From NCBI RefSeq assembly GCF_020618475.1, contig NZ_CP085337.1, positions 372,001-436,000 on the forward strand: a stretch of 64,000 bases of DNA, written 5' to 3'. Below are positions 26,251 to 34,840 of the stretch, piece after piece (within the stretch, counting starts at the first letter, position 1; each line of letters begins with the position of its first letter). Made by a program: the position numbers and the translations under genes. Source of the stretch: Haladaptatus halobius. Its GTDB lineage: Archaea > Halobacteriota > Halobacteria > Halobacteriales > Haladaptataceae. The notes under the pieces are model-generated. The model did no database searches and was not told the origin of the DNA. It saw only the letters and a list, made by a program, of their open reading frames with translations.

Positions 26251-27324
26251 ATGCGAACGAGCACGATACTTATCAGCCTCTTGTTCTTGGCAACTGTCAC
26301 CGTTCCACCGTCGGCGACGGCGACGGCGCCGCAAAAAGCGAGCTGTTCGTTTCCGGTATCAAAGGTAGACGCGACCGGAACGACGGTATCGCTCGACAAG
26401 GAACCGGAGCGCGTCGTAACGCTCTCACCGAGCGCAGCACAGATAATGTGGGAAATCGGTGCCAAGAAGAAAGTCGTCGGCATGACGCAGTACGCGAGTT
26501 ACCTGAAGGGAGCGGACGAGAAGGCCAACGTGTCCGGTTCCGGCCAGGCGTTCGTTAACATCGAGAAAGTCGTGTCGCTCAAACCGGATCTCGTCCTCGC
26601 ACCGAATTCCGTCCCGAAACAGACCGTCGAGAAACTTCGTGACGCCGGACTGACGGTGTACTACTATCGAAGTGCGACCTCTATCGAGGACGTCTACCGG
26701 GACACCACTGTCACTGGTCGCCTCGTTGGTGCATGTGATGGCGCGCAGGAAACCGTTTTGTGGATGAAAGATCGCATTCGTACCGTTCGACAGGCCGTCA
26801 AGGGAGAAGAGCGTCCGGACGTGTTGTACCTTTTCTACGGGTACACCGCCGGCAAGGGAACGTTCATCGACGAAATCATTCGAACCGCGGGCGGAAACAA
26901 CGTCGCTGCCGAGGCTGGAATCTCCGGGTACAAACAGATCAGCAAGGAAGTGGTCGTCAAACAGAACCCCGAGTGGATCGTCCTGAACGACAACGACCCC
27001 GCCGTTCCGGATGGTGCGGGATACGAAAATCTCACCGCCGTTCGGAATAACAAGACCGTCGTGATTCCCATCGAGCACCTGAATCAGCCCGCACCGCGAG
27101 TGGTCTACGCTGTGACGAACCTCACGAAGCAATTCCATCCGAACGCGTATGCGGCAGCGAATGCATCTACAACTAAGACGACAAACGAAACGACGACAAC
27201 CTCCGTCAGAAGCGAGGAAACGACGACGGGATCGCAGGGCCAACCGGGATTCGGCGTGACAAGCGCCGTCGTGGCGATGTTCGGTACGCTGCTGTTGGTC
27301 GGCCGGTGGCGCTGGATCGACTGA
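26251..27324 (+). CDS. btuF: BtuF-like corrinoid/metal ABC transporter binding protein with PGF-CTERM-like anchor
   Basis: The 357-residue protein has an N-terminal signal peptide (ILISLLFLATVTVPPSATAT). A periplasmic-binding-protein class III fold follows: PERVVTLSPSAAQIMWEIGA, KKKVVGMTQYASYL, VVSLKPDLVLAPNSVP, PDVLYLFYGYTAGKGTFIDE, QNPEWIVLNDNDP. After a Thr-rich linker it ends in QPGFGVTSAVVAMFGTLLLV and RWRWID, a PGF-CTERM-type membrane anchor processed by an archaeosortase. It is flanked by cobalamin genes, so corrinoid capture is the likely job. The BtuC and BtuD partners are not in the window. Confidence 0.85.
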   Translation: MRTSTILISLLFLATVTVPPSATATAPQKASCSFPVSKVDATGTTVSLDKEPERVVTLSPSAAQIMWEIGAKKKVVGMTQYASYLKGADEKANVSGSGQAFVNIEKVVSLKPDLVLAPNSVPKQTVEKLRDAGLTVYYYRSATSIEDVYRDTTVTGRLVGACDGAQETVLWMKDRIRTVRQAVKGEERPDVLYLFYGYTAGKGTFIDEIIRTAGGNNVAAEAGISGYKQISKEVVVKQNPEWIVLNDNDPAVPDGAGYENLTAVRNNKTVVIPIEHLNQPAPRVVYAVTNLTKQFHPNAYAAANASTTKTTNETTTTSVRSEETTTGSQGQPGFGVTSAVVAMFGTLLLVGRWRWID

Positions 27325-27340
27325 CTGCAACCGGTAACTC

Positions 27341-28045
27341 TCAGAGTTCGAACGTCTCGGCCTGTGCGTCGGTCGTAACACCATATTTTGCATCTTCGAC
27401 GGAGGACGGAAGTGCTCGCGTCTCGTAGCGCGAGCGAAGGCTCGCTCGGACGGCGTCACGAACGCAGACCCGCGCCGCCGCACCGATAGGTGTACCGCTC
27501 CCAGCGAAGGTCGCTTCGTCCGCGTTCGGATCACACGCTGCAATAACCGCGTCAGTAGTGGTTCCGGGGAATCCCGTCTCAGCGAGAAGTGTCGTAGCCT
27601 TCGCCTCGACGGCGACCGACAGTAGAGTGGCGAGGCTCCCGTCGTCGAGCGAACGCGTGGTTCCGACGATAACGTTCACAGTTCCCGGCTCTGCTTCCTC
27701 TTCAGTCGCGTCGCCGAGCGAAGCGGTTGCGTCGGTGTTCATGGGAAGCGCCGCTGGATTCGAGATGCCGGCGGTAACGACCGCCTCGACCGAACCGCAC
27801 CGTGCGCCGCGAGCGTGTTGGAGATCGACGCCCGTGAGGAGTGCCGGGCCGGTTCGGTCGAATCCGGCGCTCGCTCGCCGTTCGTCGATGTAGGCGTCCA
27901 AATCAGTCCGCTGGAACCCCTCGGGAACCGAGATGTTGTAGGCGGCGTCCGCGTCGAGCAGCCCGCCGTTCCAGCCGCTGCTGAGCCAGGTCGTCCCGGG
28001 ACGGACGAGTTGGAGGACGTCGTCGCGGATAGCCACATCAAACAT
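27341..28045 (-). CDS. cbiZ: Adenosylcobinamide amidohydrolase
   Basis: From MFDVAIRDDVLQLVRPGTTW the protein has 234 residues. It has the family pattern WLSSGWNGGLLDADAAYNIS, PALLTGVDLQHARGA, VVTAGISNPAALP, VNVIVGTTRSLDDGSLAT and TGTTTDAVIAAC-like FPGTTTDAVIAACDPNADEA. CbiZ removes the aminopropanol side chain to give adenosylcobyric acid, allowing salvage of external cobinamides and pseudocobamides. Its start overlaps the cobD end by eight bases. Confidence 0.92.
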   Translation of the reverse strand: MFDVAIRDDVLQLVRPGTTWLSSGWNGGLLDADAAYNISVPEGFQRTDLDAYIDERRASAGFDRTGPALLTGVDLQHARGARCGSVEAVVTAGISNPAALPMNTDATASLGDATEEEAEPGTVNVIVGTTRSLDDGSLATLLSVAVEAKATTLLAETGFPGTTTDAVIAACDPNADEATFAGSGTPIGAAARVCVRDAVRASLRSRYETRALPSSVEDAKYGVTTDAQAETFEL

Positions 28046-29048
28046 CGCTAAGAATGTCCAACATTCGGTCGTTCTCATCGGGCAACCGCACTGCTACCCG
28101 AACGTGCGAGTCGAGGCCACGGAACGTCGTCGCATCGCGGATGGCGACATCGCGCTCACGAGCCGTCCGAACGATTGCGTGGGGGTCACGGTCACCGACG
28201 TCCAGCAGGAGGAACGGTGCGTTCGATCGATGGACATCGAACCGACCGACGAGTGCATCTCGCATTCGGGTGCGCTCTTCTCGAACACGCCTTCGGGTCT
28301 CGGCGATAAATTCGGCACACCCCATACTGTACGCCCCGACCGTGGCAGCGGGGGTGCCGAGCGTCCATGCTCGGCGGGCGATTTCGAGGCGGTCACCGAC
28401 CGTCCCCGTCGCCACCGCGAATCCGGCGCGAAGACCGGGCAGTCCGAACAACTTCGTCAAGGAGCGAGCGACGATAACGCCCGGATGCCCTGCCATCGAC
28501 TCCTGTTCGGTAAAGCCGAGGAATGCCTCATCGACGAGCAGCGGCGTTCCGGCATCCCGACACTGGGAGGCGTAGCGACGCAGTTCGTCGGCGTCGCAGG
28601 CGTCACCGGTTGGGTTGTTCGGATTGCAGACGATGACGAGCGCGTGGTCGGCCGGATTCGTCGCAAAAACGCTGTCGTACGGAACGAACTTCGGGGTTGC
28701 ACCCTGAAGGCGCACCTCACGAACGTACTCGCCAAAACTGGGAAATGGAACGAGTACTGAGTCACCTGCGGAAACTGTAAGTTCGATAGTCAACCGAATC
28801 GCCGCGAGTCCGCCGGGCGTCGGAGTCACTTCATCGGGCGCACAGCCAACGTAGTCCGCCGCCGCACGACGGTAGTCTGGGTAATCGTCCGGTGGATACG
28901 TTCCGGACTGCTCTAACGCGTCATGATACACCTCCTTCACGCCGGACGGAATCCGCGGGTTGATGTTGGCGCTGAAATCGAGCAGGGTCGGATCGTCGGA
29001 GCTTCCGTGCGGAACGCGTCCGACGCTAGTAATGGAATCAGGGTTCAT
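28038..29048 (-). CDS. cobD: L-threonine-O-3-phosphate decarboxylase (CobD; HisC-like aminotransferase fold)
   Basis: From MNPDSITSVGRVPHGSSDDP the protein has 336 residues. The longer upstream frame is only the antisense of cobT. It is a fold-type I PLP enzyme: LLDFSANINPRIPSGVKEV, PTPGGLAAIRLTIE, VIVCNPNNPTGDACD, LLVDEAFLGFTEQES, and the PLP lysine in VARSLTKLFGLPGLRAGFAV. In a cobalamin operon it makes (R)-1-aminopropan-2-ol phosphate for the nucleotide loop. It overlaps cobT by 11 bases and cbiZ by eight. Confidence 0.9.
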   Translation of the reverse strand: MNPDSITSVGRVPHGSSDDPTLLDFSANINPRIPSGVKEVYHDALEQSGTYPPDDYPDYRRAAADYVGCAPDEVTPTPGGLAAIRLTIELTVSAGDSVLVPFPSFGEYVREVRLQGATPKFVPYDSVFATNPADHALVIVCNPNNPTGDACDADELRRYASQCRDAGTPLLVDEAFLGFTEQESMAGHPGVIVARSLTKLFGLPGLRAGFAVATGTVGDRLEIARRAWTLGTPAATVGAYSMGCAEFIAETRRRVREERTRMRDALVGRFDVHRSNAPFLLLDVGDRDPHAIVRTARERDVAIRDATTFRGLDSHVRVAVRLPDENDRMLDILSDV

Positions 29049-30039
29049 GGGTGTCACCGCCGAGTCGGTTGTATGCTTCGATAACGCCGTCCCGTACCGA
29101 ATCCATTCCGATGCCCGCTCGCCGCGCAAGTGCGAGCGCGCCGCCCATGCCGACGCCTTCTTTTCCTTCACCTTCGACGTACCGCTGCATCGAGACGTGG
29201 TCGCCCTCACAGAATCTTGGATTCGTGATTTCAAGGTCGAGGTCGAGAACGTCGCATGCGCGGTCGAGTGCGACCGTTTCGTCGTCGGCGACGAACGACG
29301 TCGTCGCCAGCCCGAGTGGCGCGTCGATTCCGGCGTGTCGAACGAGCGCTGCCGCCGCGAGCATCTGCGTTCCCCCTGCGAGGGTTACGTCCGTCCCAGA
29401 GTCGAGGGCACCGGCGGTAAGTCCCGCAACCGCGGCGAGGACGGGGTCGCCTGTGCTTCTCACCGCATGAATCGGTTCACCAGCCGCTCCACCGCTGTCG
29501 AGTTCGCTCGAGGCCAACGCCGCTTCGACGACCTGTCGTTTGAGGTTGAGCGGATTTTCCGGAAGCGACGACGAAACGCCGATATCTTCTCCTAGCGCGG
29601 TAAGGACGCCCAGTGCAGTCGTCGTCCCGCCTGGAATCGTTTCGCCGACCATGATCGTCTGGTCGGGAAGCGCCGCGCCAAACTGCCGTCCGGCCTCGTA
29701 CACCTCGTGCGCGACGGGAACCGGCTCCGTCTCACGAATATCCTCGCCTTGCCGTGCGCCGACCGAGACCGTCGGTGCACCTGTGGGTCGCACCAACCCA
29801 GCGTCGATAACCGTCGTCTCGAAGTTACATCGTTCTCGGATGGCCCGCGTGATGACGGCAGGTGTCGGGCAGCCACTCGGGCTCACCGGAACGATAGGTG
29901 CCCGAATCGGTCGTCCGTACTCGACGATTTCGGCGTCCGCGCTCGGCGTGTGCGCCATCAGATCTGGGGCCGCGCCGGCGGCGCTGATGCCATCGATTTC
30001 GGCAGTCCGTGTCGTTCCCGCGACGAGGACGAACCTCAT
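29038..30039 (-). CDS. cobT: Archaeal CobT-like nicotinate-nucleotide:dimethylbenzimidazole phosphoribosyltransferase
   Basis: The 333-residue protein begins RFVLVAGTTRTAEIDGISAA. It carries PVSPSGCPTPAVITRA, GETIPGGTTTALGVLTALG, DPVLAAVAGLTAGAL, VTLAGGTQMLAAAALVRHA and EGVGMGGALALARRAGI. This is the archaeal TIGR00303-type form, which activates the lower-ligand base for cobamide assembly. The start overlaps the end of cobY by four bases. It is part of the seven-gene run from the HAD gene to cbiZ. Confidence 0.92.
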   Translation of the reverse strand: MRFVLVAGTTRTAEIDGISAAGAAPDLMAHTPSADAEIVEYGRPIRAPIVPVSPSGCPTPAVITRAIRERCNFETTVIDAGLVRPTGAPTVSVGARQGEDIRETEPVPVAHEVYEAGRQFGAALPDQTIMVGETIPGGTTTALGVLTALGEDIGVSSSLPENPLNLKRQVVEAALASSELDSGGAAGEPIHAVRSTGDPVLAAVAGLTAGALDSGTDVTLAGGTQMLAAAALVRHAGIDAPLGLATTSFVADDETVALDRACDVLDLDLEITNPRFCEGDHVSMQRYVEGEGKEGVGMGGALALARRAGIGMDSVRDGVIEAYNRLGGDTHEP

Positions 30040-30596
30040 AGGAACGCCTCCGCCACGGTGACGTCGGTCTGTCGGTTCACATTGATGGCGAGTCGCGCAT
30101 CGTAAGTAACGTAGGTGGTTTCGGCGTCACCGTCATCCACGACGTTGATTCCGGTCGGGGCGAGTTCCCTGCCCTCGTGCTCGAACGTCATGTCGGTACT
30201 CGTCCCTAACTGCCGCTTGAGCGCGGCGGGCACGCAGACCGTGAGCGAACCGCGGTCGTGGGCGGCAAGAACTCGATCGAGACAGGCTCCGTCGAGGAAC
30301 GGGAGGTCGGAAACGACGGTGAGAACGGGCGGTTCGACGCGGTCGAGCGCGTACGAAAGGTCTTCCACGTAGCCGTCCCCCGGTGCGTCGACGATCGGTA
30401 TCGAAAGGGCGTCGAGATGATGTCGCGTTTCGGGCGTGTGCGGAGAGACGACGGCGTGAACGCCATCGATTCGACTGTCGGCCACGGCGGTGCTGACACG
30501 CTCCACCATCGGGACGCCGTCGATTTCGAACATCGGTTTCTCGACGGGGGTGTCGAGCCGCGTTCCTTTGCCGCCGCACATCAGAAGAGCGTCCAC
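30036..30596 (-). CDS. cobY: Adenosylcobinamide-phosphate guanylyltransferase
   Basis: The start is GTG at 30596 because VDALLMCGGKGTRL aligns with the MDALIMAGGKGTRM start that I recall for M. jannaschii CobY. This gives 186 residues. Nucleotidyltransferase motifs are GGKGTRLDTPVEKPM, DAPGDGYVEDLSYALD, VVSDLPFLDG and ELAPTGINVVDDGDA. It transfers GMP to adenosylcobinamide phosphate in the archaeal replacement for bacterial CobU. It overlaps the end of cobS by 16 bases. Confidence 0.92.
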   Translation of the reverse strand: MDALLMCGGKGTRLDTPVEKPMFEIDGVPMVERVSTAVADSRIDGVHAVVSPHTPETRHHLDALSIPIVDAPGDGYVEDLSYALDRVEPPVLTVVSDLPFLDGACLDRVLAAHDRGSLTVCVPAALKRQLGTSTDMTFEHEGRELAPTGINVVDDGDAETTYVTYDARLAINVNRQTDVTVAEAFL

Positions 30597-31321
30597 ACGA
30601 CCACCCCCACGTGAAGCGCGACCACTCGGGAAAGTTCGTTGGCGGCCCCGAACACATCGCCGCTGATCCCGCCGAGCCACGACCGTGCCCACCAACCGAC
30701 TATCGCGGTGGTGAGCAAACCGGCACCCATCGTTCCGATTCCGACCGGCACGGGCCACGAGAGAGCCGCTGCCGGAATCGAAACGACGACCGCGACCGCG
30801 AACCCTCGACGCGTCTGGTCGACGAGCTGCGAGCCCAGTCCTTCGTGTGCCGCCGTTCCGAAGGCTGCCAGTCCTGCCATTCCGAGTTTCGCGCTGACCT
30901 CCGCACCGACCACGATGGCGATGACAGTTTCGAGCGGGAGTGTGACTAAGCCGACCGCGGCGAGACCGAGTCCGGCAATGACGAGGGTGACGGCGAGAAG
31001 GGCACCGACGCCGACCTCCGTGTCTTTCATCACGGCGCGGCGGTTCTCCGGGTCGTGCACCACGGCTGCATCGCCGAGGTCGGCGAGCCCGTCGATGTGA
31101 TTAATTCCGGTGACTCCGTACACGGTTACGAGAAACAGCGCGGCGTCAACGGACGCGGGGAACGGGAGAACTAGCGGAATGGCGAGCAGTGCACCGATAA
31201 CGTATCCCGCCAGCGGAAACGCCGCCGCCGTACGCCGGAACGCATCCCATGCACCCTGGTCGTGTCCGACCGGAAGTCGACTTAGAAAACCGAGCGCACC
31301 GCGAAGCGCCGCTACAACCAC
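30581..31321 (-). CDS. cobS: Adenosylcobinamide-GDP ribazoletransferase (cobalamin synthase)
   Basis: I place the start at GTG 31321 (VVAALRGALGFLSRLPVGHD), giving 246 residues. The longer frame upstream is antisense of cbiB. There are about six hydrophobic segments, with the metal-binding GINHIDGLADLGDAAVVHD in the first half and WLGGISGDVFGAANELSRV near the end. It joins adenosylcobinamide-GDP to alpha-ribazole (phosphate) in the membrane. It overlaps cbiB by about ten bases. Confidence 0.92.
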   Translation of the reverse strand: MVVAALRGALGFLSRLPVGHDQGAWDAFRRTAAAFPLAGYVIGALLAIPLVLPFPASVDAALFLVTVYGVTGINHIDGLADLGDAAVVHDPENRRAVMKDTEVGVGALLAVTLVIAGLGLAAVGLVTLPLETVIAIVVGAEVSAKLGMAGLAAFGTAAHEGLGSQLVDQTRRGFAVAVVVSIPAAALSWPVPVGIGTMGAGLLTTAIVGWWARSWLGGISGDVFGAANELSRVVALHVGVVVWTLF

Positions 31322-32214
31322 GCGAACACCCCCGTCATGATGTACGCGAGGATGCTCGCTCGCCGAACGACGCGCACCCCGGCTTCCACGTTCGCAACAG
31401 TTGGAAGCGATGCGTTCGGATTGAGCGTATAGACTCCCGGCTTCTCGAAACGAGTGTCGAGCACCGCGGCGAGGGTCGCCATCGGCCACCCCGAGTTCGG
31501 CGACGGTGGCTCGTGTGCCCAAGAACGAGCCATCCAAAGAGCATCACCGGCGGTATCGGCGACTGCTATCAACACGGCGCTGATTCGGGCCGGAATCCAC
31601 ATGACTATATCGTCGAGCCGAGCACTCGCCCAACCGACGGGTTTCGAACGGTAGCCGAGCATGGAGTCCAGCGTGTTGACCGCCTTCACCCACGTCGCGG
31701 CGGCGGCAGCCAGCGGAAGAGAGAATGCGGCACAGACGCCGAACGCTATCAGCGGTGCAACGAGGCCGTCGGCCAAATTCTCGGACAGGCTTTCGGCGAC
31801 CGCGCTCCGAACCTGTCCCGGCGAGAGGGTCGACGCGTCGCGTCCCGCGAGCGCCCGAACCTCCCGCCGGGCGGTCTCGACGTTCGTCTCGGTCAGTTCG
31901 GTCACCTCGAACGCAGTTTCGAGGAGCATTCGCATGCTCGTCATTGTAAACAGAACGATGCCTGCGAGAATTGCGGCGAGGATGGGATGTGCTGCAAGGG
32001 TGAACTGAACGAGGATACCGACAACGACAGCGACTATCACGGGAAACCCCACCGCGATTAGCACGCCGGTCTCTCGGGGAGTCGACCATTCGCGGTCGGC
32101 CGCGGCGACCGCGTTCCCGAACCAGACCACGGGATGCAATCGCGTCGGTGGTTCCGCGAATCGCCAATCCAACAGAACTGCGATGGCGACCGCGAGGACA
32201 CCATAGAGGGTCAT
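31312..32214 (-). CDS. cbiB: Adenosylcobinamide-phosphate synthase
   Basis: From MTLYGVLAVAIAVLLDWRFA, whose ATG overlaps the HAD stop (ATGA), the protein has 300 residues. Several membrane segments are visible, along with EPPTRLHPVVWFGNAVAAAD, RREVRALAGRDASTLSPGQV, RSAVAESLSENLADGLVAPL, KAVNTLDSMLGYRS and GWASARLDDIVMWIPARI. CbiB attaches aminopropanol phosphate to adenosylcobyric acid. It acts with CobD made downstream in the same operon. Confidence 0.93.
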   Translation of the reverse strand: MTLYGVLAVAIAVLLDWRFAEPPTRLHPVVWFGNAVAAADREWSTPRETGVLIAVGFPVIVAVVVGILVQFTLAAHPILAAILAGIVLFTMTSMRMLLETAFEVTELTETNVETARREVRALAGRDASTLSPGQVRSAVAESLSENLADGLVAPLIAFGVCAAFSLPLAAAAATWVKAVNTLDSMLGYRSKPVGWASARLDDIVMWIPARISAVLIAVADTAGDALWMARSWAHEPPSPNSGWPMATLAAVLDTRFEKPGVYTLNPNASLPTVANVEAGVRVVRRASILAYIMTGVFAWL

Positions 32215-32834
32215 TTCGACCACTCCATTTCCGTCAGAACGTCACTTAGTGGAACATCGTCGAGGAGAATGACACTGGCTCCTGCATTGGTTGCCCCACC
32301 GTCCGTTTCTGGGTCGTCGCCGACGTGTATGAGTTCGGAGAGTGGAACGCCGAGGTGGCTAGCGATTTCACGGAACGCGCGTTCGTCCGGTTTCCGCCAC
32401 CCGCAGTCAACGCTACTGACGACTGCGTCGAAGGTATCGGAGTTAAGCGCAGAACTAGCGAGAGTTTGTTGTACCAACCCCGGAACGCTACAGTTCGAGA
32501 GAATTCCAACTGATCCGTAGCTGGCGGCGGTGGCAACGGCAGTTCGAGCCCCCGTTCGTGTGCGAACGGTTGGTTTGAAAGCGTCAAGTAGCGCCGCGCG
32601 AACGACCGCACTCGAAATTTTCCTGTCACGGGATTCGAGTCCCGCCGCGACGTGCTCGACGAGCGAGAGCTCCGCACCTGGAGGGGTTTCGATATGGTGT
32701 GTCGTATAGACGCACTCCCAATCCGAAGGAACGGAGACGCCTCGTTCGGTGAGTGCTGCTGCAATGGCTCGTGCAGGGTCGTCTGGAGGATCGACTTCGA
32801 CGAGTGTTCCGAAGAGGTCGAACGAAACTACCAC
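32211..32834 (-). CDS. HAD-family hydrolase heading the cobalamin operon
   Basis: The 207-residue protein has motif I SFDLFGTLVEVDPP (two Asp/Thr pattern DxxGT), motif II VGILSNCSVPG, motif III Lys in CGWRKPDERAF and motif IV HVGDDPETDGGATNAGA. It is a complete HAD phosphatase with a small helical cap. Its stop overlaps the cbiB start, so it is translationally tied to cobamide assembly. No CobC or CobZ alpha-ribazole phosphatase is visible in the locus. Dephosphorylation of alpha-ribazole phosphate or cobalamin phosphate is therefore an attractive inferred role. Confidence 0.85.
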   Translation of the reverse strand: MVVSFDLFGTLVEVDPPDDPARAIAAALTERGVSVPSDWECVYTTHHIETPPGAELSLVEHVAAGLESRDRKISSAVVRAALLDAFKPTVRTRTGARTAVATAASYGSVGILSNCSVPGLVQQTLASSALNSDTFDAVVSSVDCGWRKPDERAFREIASHLGVPLSELIHVGDDPETDGGATNAGASVILLDDVPLSDVLTEMEWSK

Positions 32835-33075
32835 GCACAGTCAATATGAAGGCTGCCTATTTGAATTGTGAGGAACTCCTCATTTTGAAAGGCTCACTCG
32901 TGACCGCCAGTGGAGGTGCCGGACATCTCTTCGAAAAACCCCCCGCGAACTCGAAGGGATTGCCGATCGCGCCGGGCAGTGGTTCACCACCCGTCTCGCT
33001 TGACCGTCGCCGATTCGCGAGTGGGTTCTCCGTCGCTTGGCGTAGGTCTATAAGTCTCGCCGCCGGAAATCTGGT

Positions 33076-33546
33076 ATGCGAATTGCTGTCGCTGGGACGT
33101 TCGGCCCACTGCACGATGGCCATCGGGCGTTGTTCCAAGCGGCACTCGAGCGTGGCGATGAGGGTGTGGTCGTTGGACTCAGTAGTGACGAGTTCGCCAC
33201 AGAGACGCGACGGCCTGATCCCCGTCCGATTCCTCCGTATGAGGAGCGCAAGCGGCAAGTGAAAGCGACGCTCGATGCGCTCGACGAGTGGGATCGAGCA
33301 GTTGAGATTCGAAAATTCACCGATGAGCACGGCTTCGCGGACGACGATCCGTCACTGGATGCGCTGGTCGTCTCACCTGAAACCGACGAAGAGGTCGCCG
33401 CAATCAACCACCAGCGGACAAACCACGGGATGAATCCGCTCACACCCATCGTGGTTCCGTACGCGCATGCCGAAGATGGTGAGCCAATCTCGTCGACACG
33501 TATCGTGAACGGAGAGATCGACGAACACGGCACCCTTCTCGAGTAA
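33076..33546 (+). CDS. coaD: Phosphopantetheine adenylyltransferase, archaeal type
   Basis: The 156-residue protein begins RIAVAGTFGPLHDGHRALFQ, with the HxGH nucleotidyltransferase motif in HDGH. It also has VVVGLSSDEFATETR, PYEERKRQVKATLDAL, DALVVSPETDEEVAAIN and SSTRIVNGEIDEHG near the end, the ISSTxxR-like motif. It makes dephospho-CoA from phosphopantetheine and ATP. It stands alone, with about 240 bases of empty sequence upstream. Confidence 0.93.
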   Translation: MRIAVAGTFGPLHDGHRALFQAALERGDEGVVVGLSSDEFATETRRPDPRPIPPYEERKRQVKATLDALDEWDRAVEIRKFTDEHGFADDDPSLDALVVSPETDEEVAAINHQRTNHGMNPLTPIVVPYAHAEDGEPISSTRIVNGEIDEHGTLLE

Positions 33547-33681
33547 CTGGACACTAAATCACTTACTTCCATCCCGGTACCGTAACGGCTATTCTCTCGA
33601 CGATGAGACGAGGGTCGAGTGTGCTAGCGCTAAGTGATTAGCCCGTGCACCTATAGGAACACGAGAAAGCAGAGACAACGA

Positions 33682-34461
33682 ATGAGAAAACGGAAGCGCA
33701 CACCACGGAGCGAGACACAGAATCCGCTATTTACCGTCCTGGGAACAAGCCGACGGCGGGCGATCCTCAGAATCCTTCGTGACCGAACCACGGTGATATC
33801 CGAACACGAGCTTTCGCTCACCCTTGCGGCGATCGAGCAGGAACTCTCGGTCGCAGACGTCTCGAACGAAGAAGCGAGAGATATCCGTATTGATCTCCGC
33901 CATTTCCACCTTCCGCTGCTAGAAGACAGTGGCCTCGTTAACTGGAAGAGAGAGGAAGGAACCGTCTCCACAACAGATCACGTGGCACTCACAGACCCGC
34001 TGTTTCACCGGCTCCTCACAGTAGAGAGTACGGAGCTGGACGAAGTATTGTCTGTACTGTCGAACAAGCGCCGACGTCTCCTCCTCGCGATCCTTCGAGA
34101 CGACCCAACGCCACTATCGCGGACAGCACTCCTTCAAGAACTTGCCCGGCAGGAGACGGGCGAGACAGCGCCGAGTCAAGCGGTACTCGATGATATCATG
34201 GTCTCACTCTCTCACGATCACCTCCCAAGGCTCGCTACGGCCGGTATCATCGACTACGACGCCGAAACGGATCATGTGGCATACATAGAGCATCCTGAGC
34301 TGGAGGAGCTATTCACACTTCTCCACAAACCGGACAACCGTCTCGTCAGTAAGCTGGACGGCTTCTTCGGGGGACTACTAACCTCTTACAGACAAGCGAA
34401 CAAGAGTTCGGGAGACCCTATCGAGTGGCCAAACTTCTGGAGCGAGTCGCATCATGACTAG
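33682..34461 (+). CDS. Tandem DUF7344 winged-helix protein
   Basis: From MRKRKRTPRSETQNPLFTVL the protein has 259 residues and two similar winged-helix units. The first is LGTSRRRAILRILRDRTTVI with IRIDLRHFHLPLLEDSGLVN. The second is LSNKRRRLLLAILRDDPTPL with IMVSLSHDHLPRLATAGIID. This is the haloarchaeal DUF7344 repeat. The Arg/Lys-rich N-terminus would help DNA binding. It overlaps the following membrane-protein gene by eight bases, so the pair probably works as a regulator with a membrane sensor. A GTG at 33634 is a weaker start. Confidence 0.8.
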   Translation: MRKRKRTPRSETQNPLFTVLGTSRRRAILRILRDRTTVISEHELSLTLAAIEQELSVADVSNEEARDIRIDLRHFHLPLLEDSGLVNWKREEGTVSTTDHVALTDPLFHRLLTVESTELDEVLSVLSNKRRRLLLAILRDDPTPLSRTALLQELARQETGETAPSQAVLDDIMVSLSHDHLPRLATAGIIDYDAETDHVAYIEHPELEELFTLLHKPDNRLVSKLDGFFGGLLTSYRQANKSSGDPIEWPNFWSESHHD

Positions 34462-34840
34462 ACCGCCGGAGTTGTGGGCGTTCATTTTGGCTAACGCACT
34501 GTTATTTCTCACCGGCTGTCTCCTAATGGCGTTGAGTTTCTTTGCGTATTATCAGAACCCACGAGAGCCATCGTATCGATATTCCGCTATCGGATTTGCA
34601 TTTATCGTTCTCGGCGGGCTCATCAGCCCCGTGTATCGACTTGGTATCCGGAGCGACTACCACTTGAATGCGAGCCAACGGCTGCTTCTCCAATCCGGTG
34701 AAGGTATCTTGCTGGCGGTGGGACTCGGCTTGCTCTTCTATGCGATCACGCGCCACGGCGCAGGTTCGCCACCGGTAGACGACCGCAATGCCGGTGACAC
34801 GGACTCGAACGGCGCTGATAACCACTGGCACGACGACTGA
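34454..34840 (+). CDS. Small three-helix membrane protein (DUF7521-like)
   Basis: The 128-residue protein has three hydrophobic segments: FILANALLFLTGCLLMALSF, SAIGFAFIVLGGLISPVY and LLLQSGEGILLAVGLGLLFY. A polar acidic tail follows. DUF7521-type proteins commonly sit beside DUF7344 regulators in haloarchaea, as here. It would lie in the cell membrane and may signal to the overlapping upstream regulator. The mechanism is unknown. Confidence 0.7.
   Translation: MTRPPELWAFILANALLFLTGCLLMALSFFAYYQNPREPSYRYSAIGFAFIVLGGLISPVYRLGIRSDYHLNASQRLLLQSGEGILLAVGLGLLFYAITRHGAGSPPVDDRNAGDTDSNGADNHWHDD

Noticed and set aside
26425..27543. 372-residue minus-strand open frame
   Set aside because: It is antisense to the btuF-like gene, which has signal peptide, domain motifs and membrane anchor in the correct order.
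32629..32644. CGGGATTCGAGTCCCG hairpin resembling a tRNA T-arm
   Set aside because: It lies inside the intact HAD hydrolase gene, and the ~50 bases before it do not fold into acceptor, D and anticodon arms.
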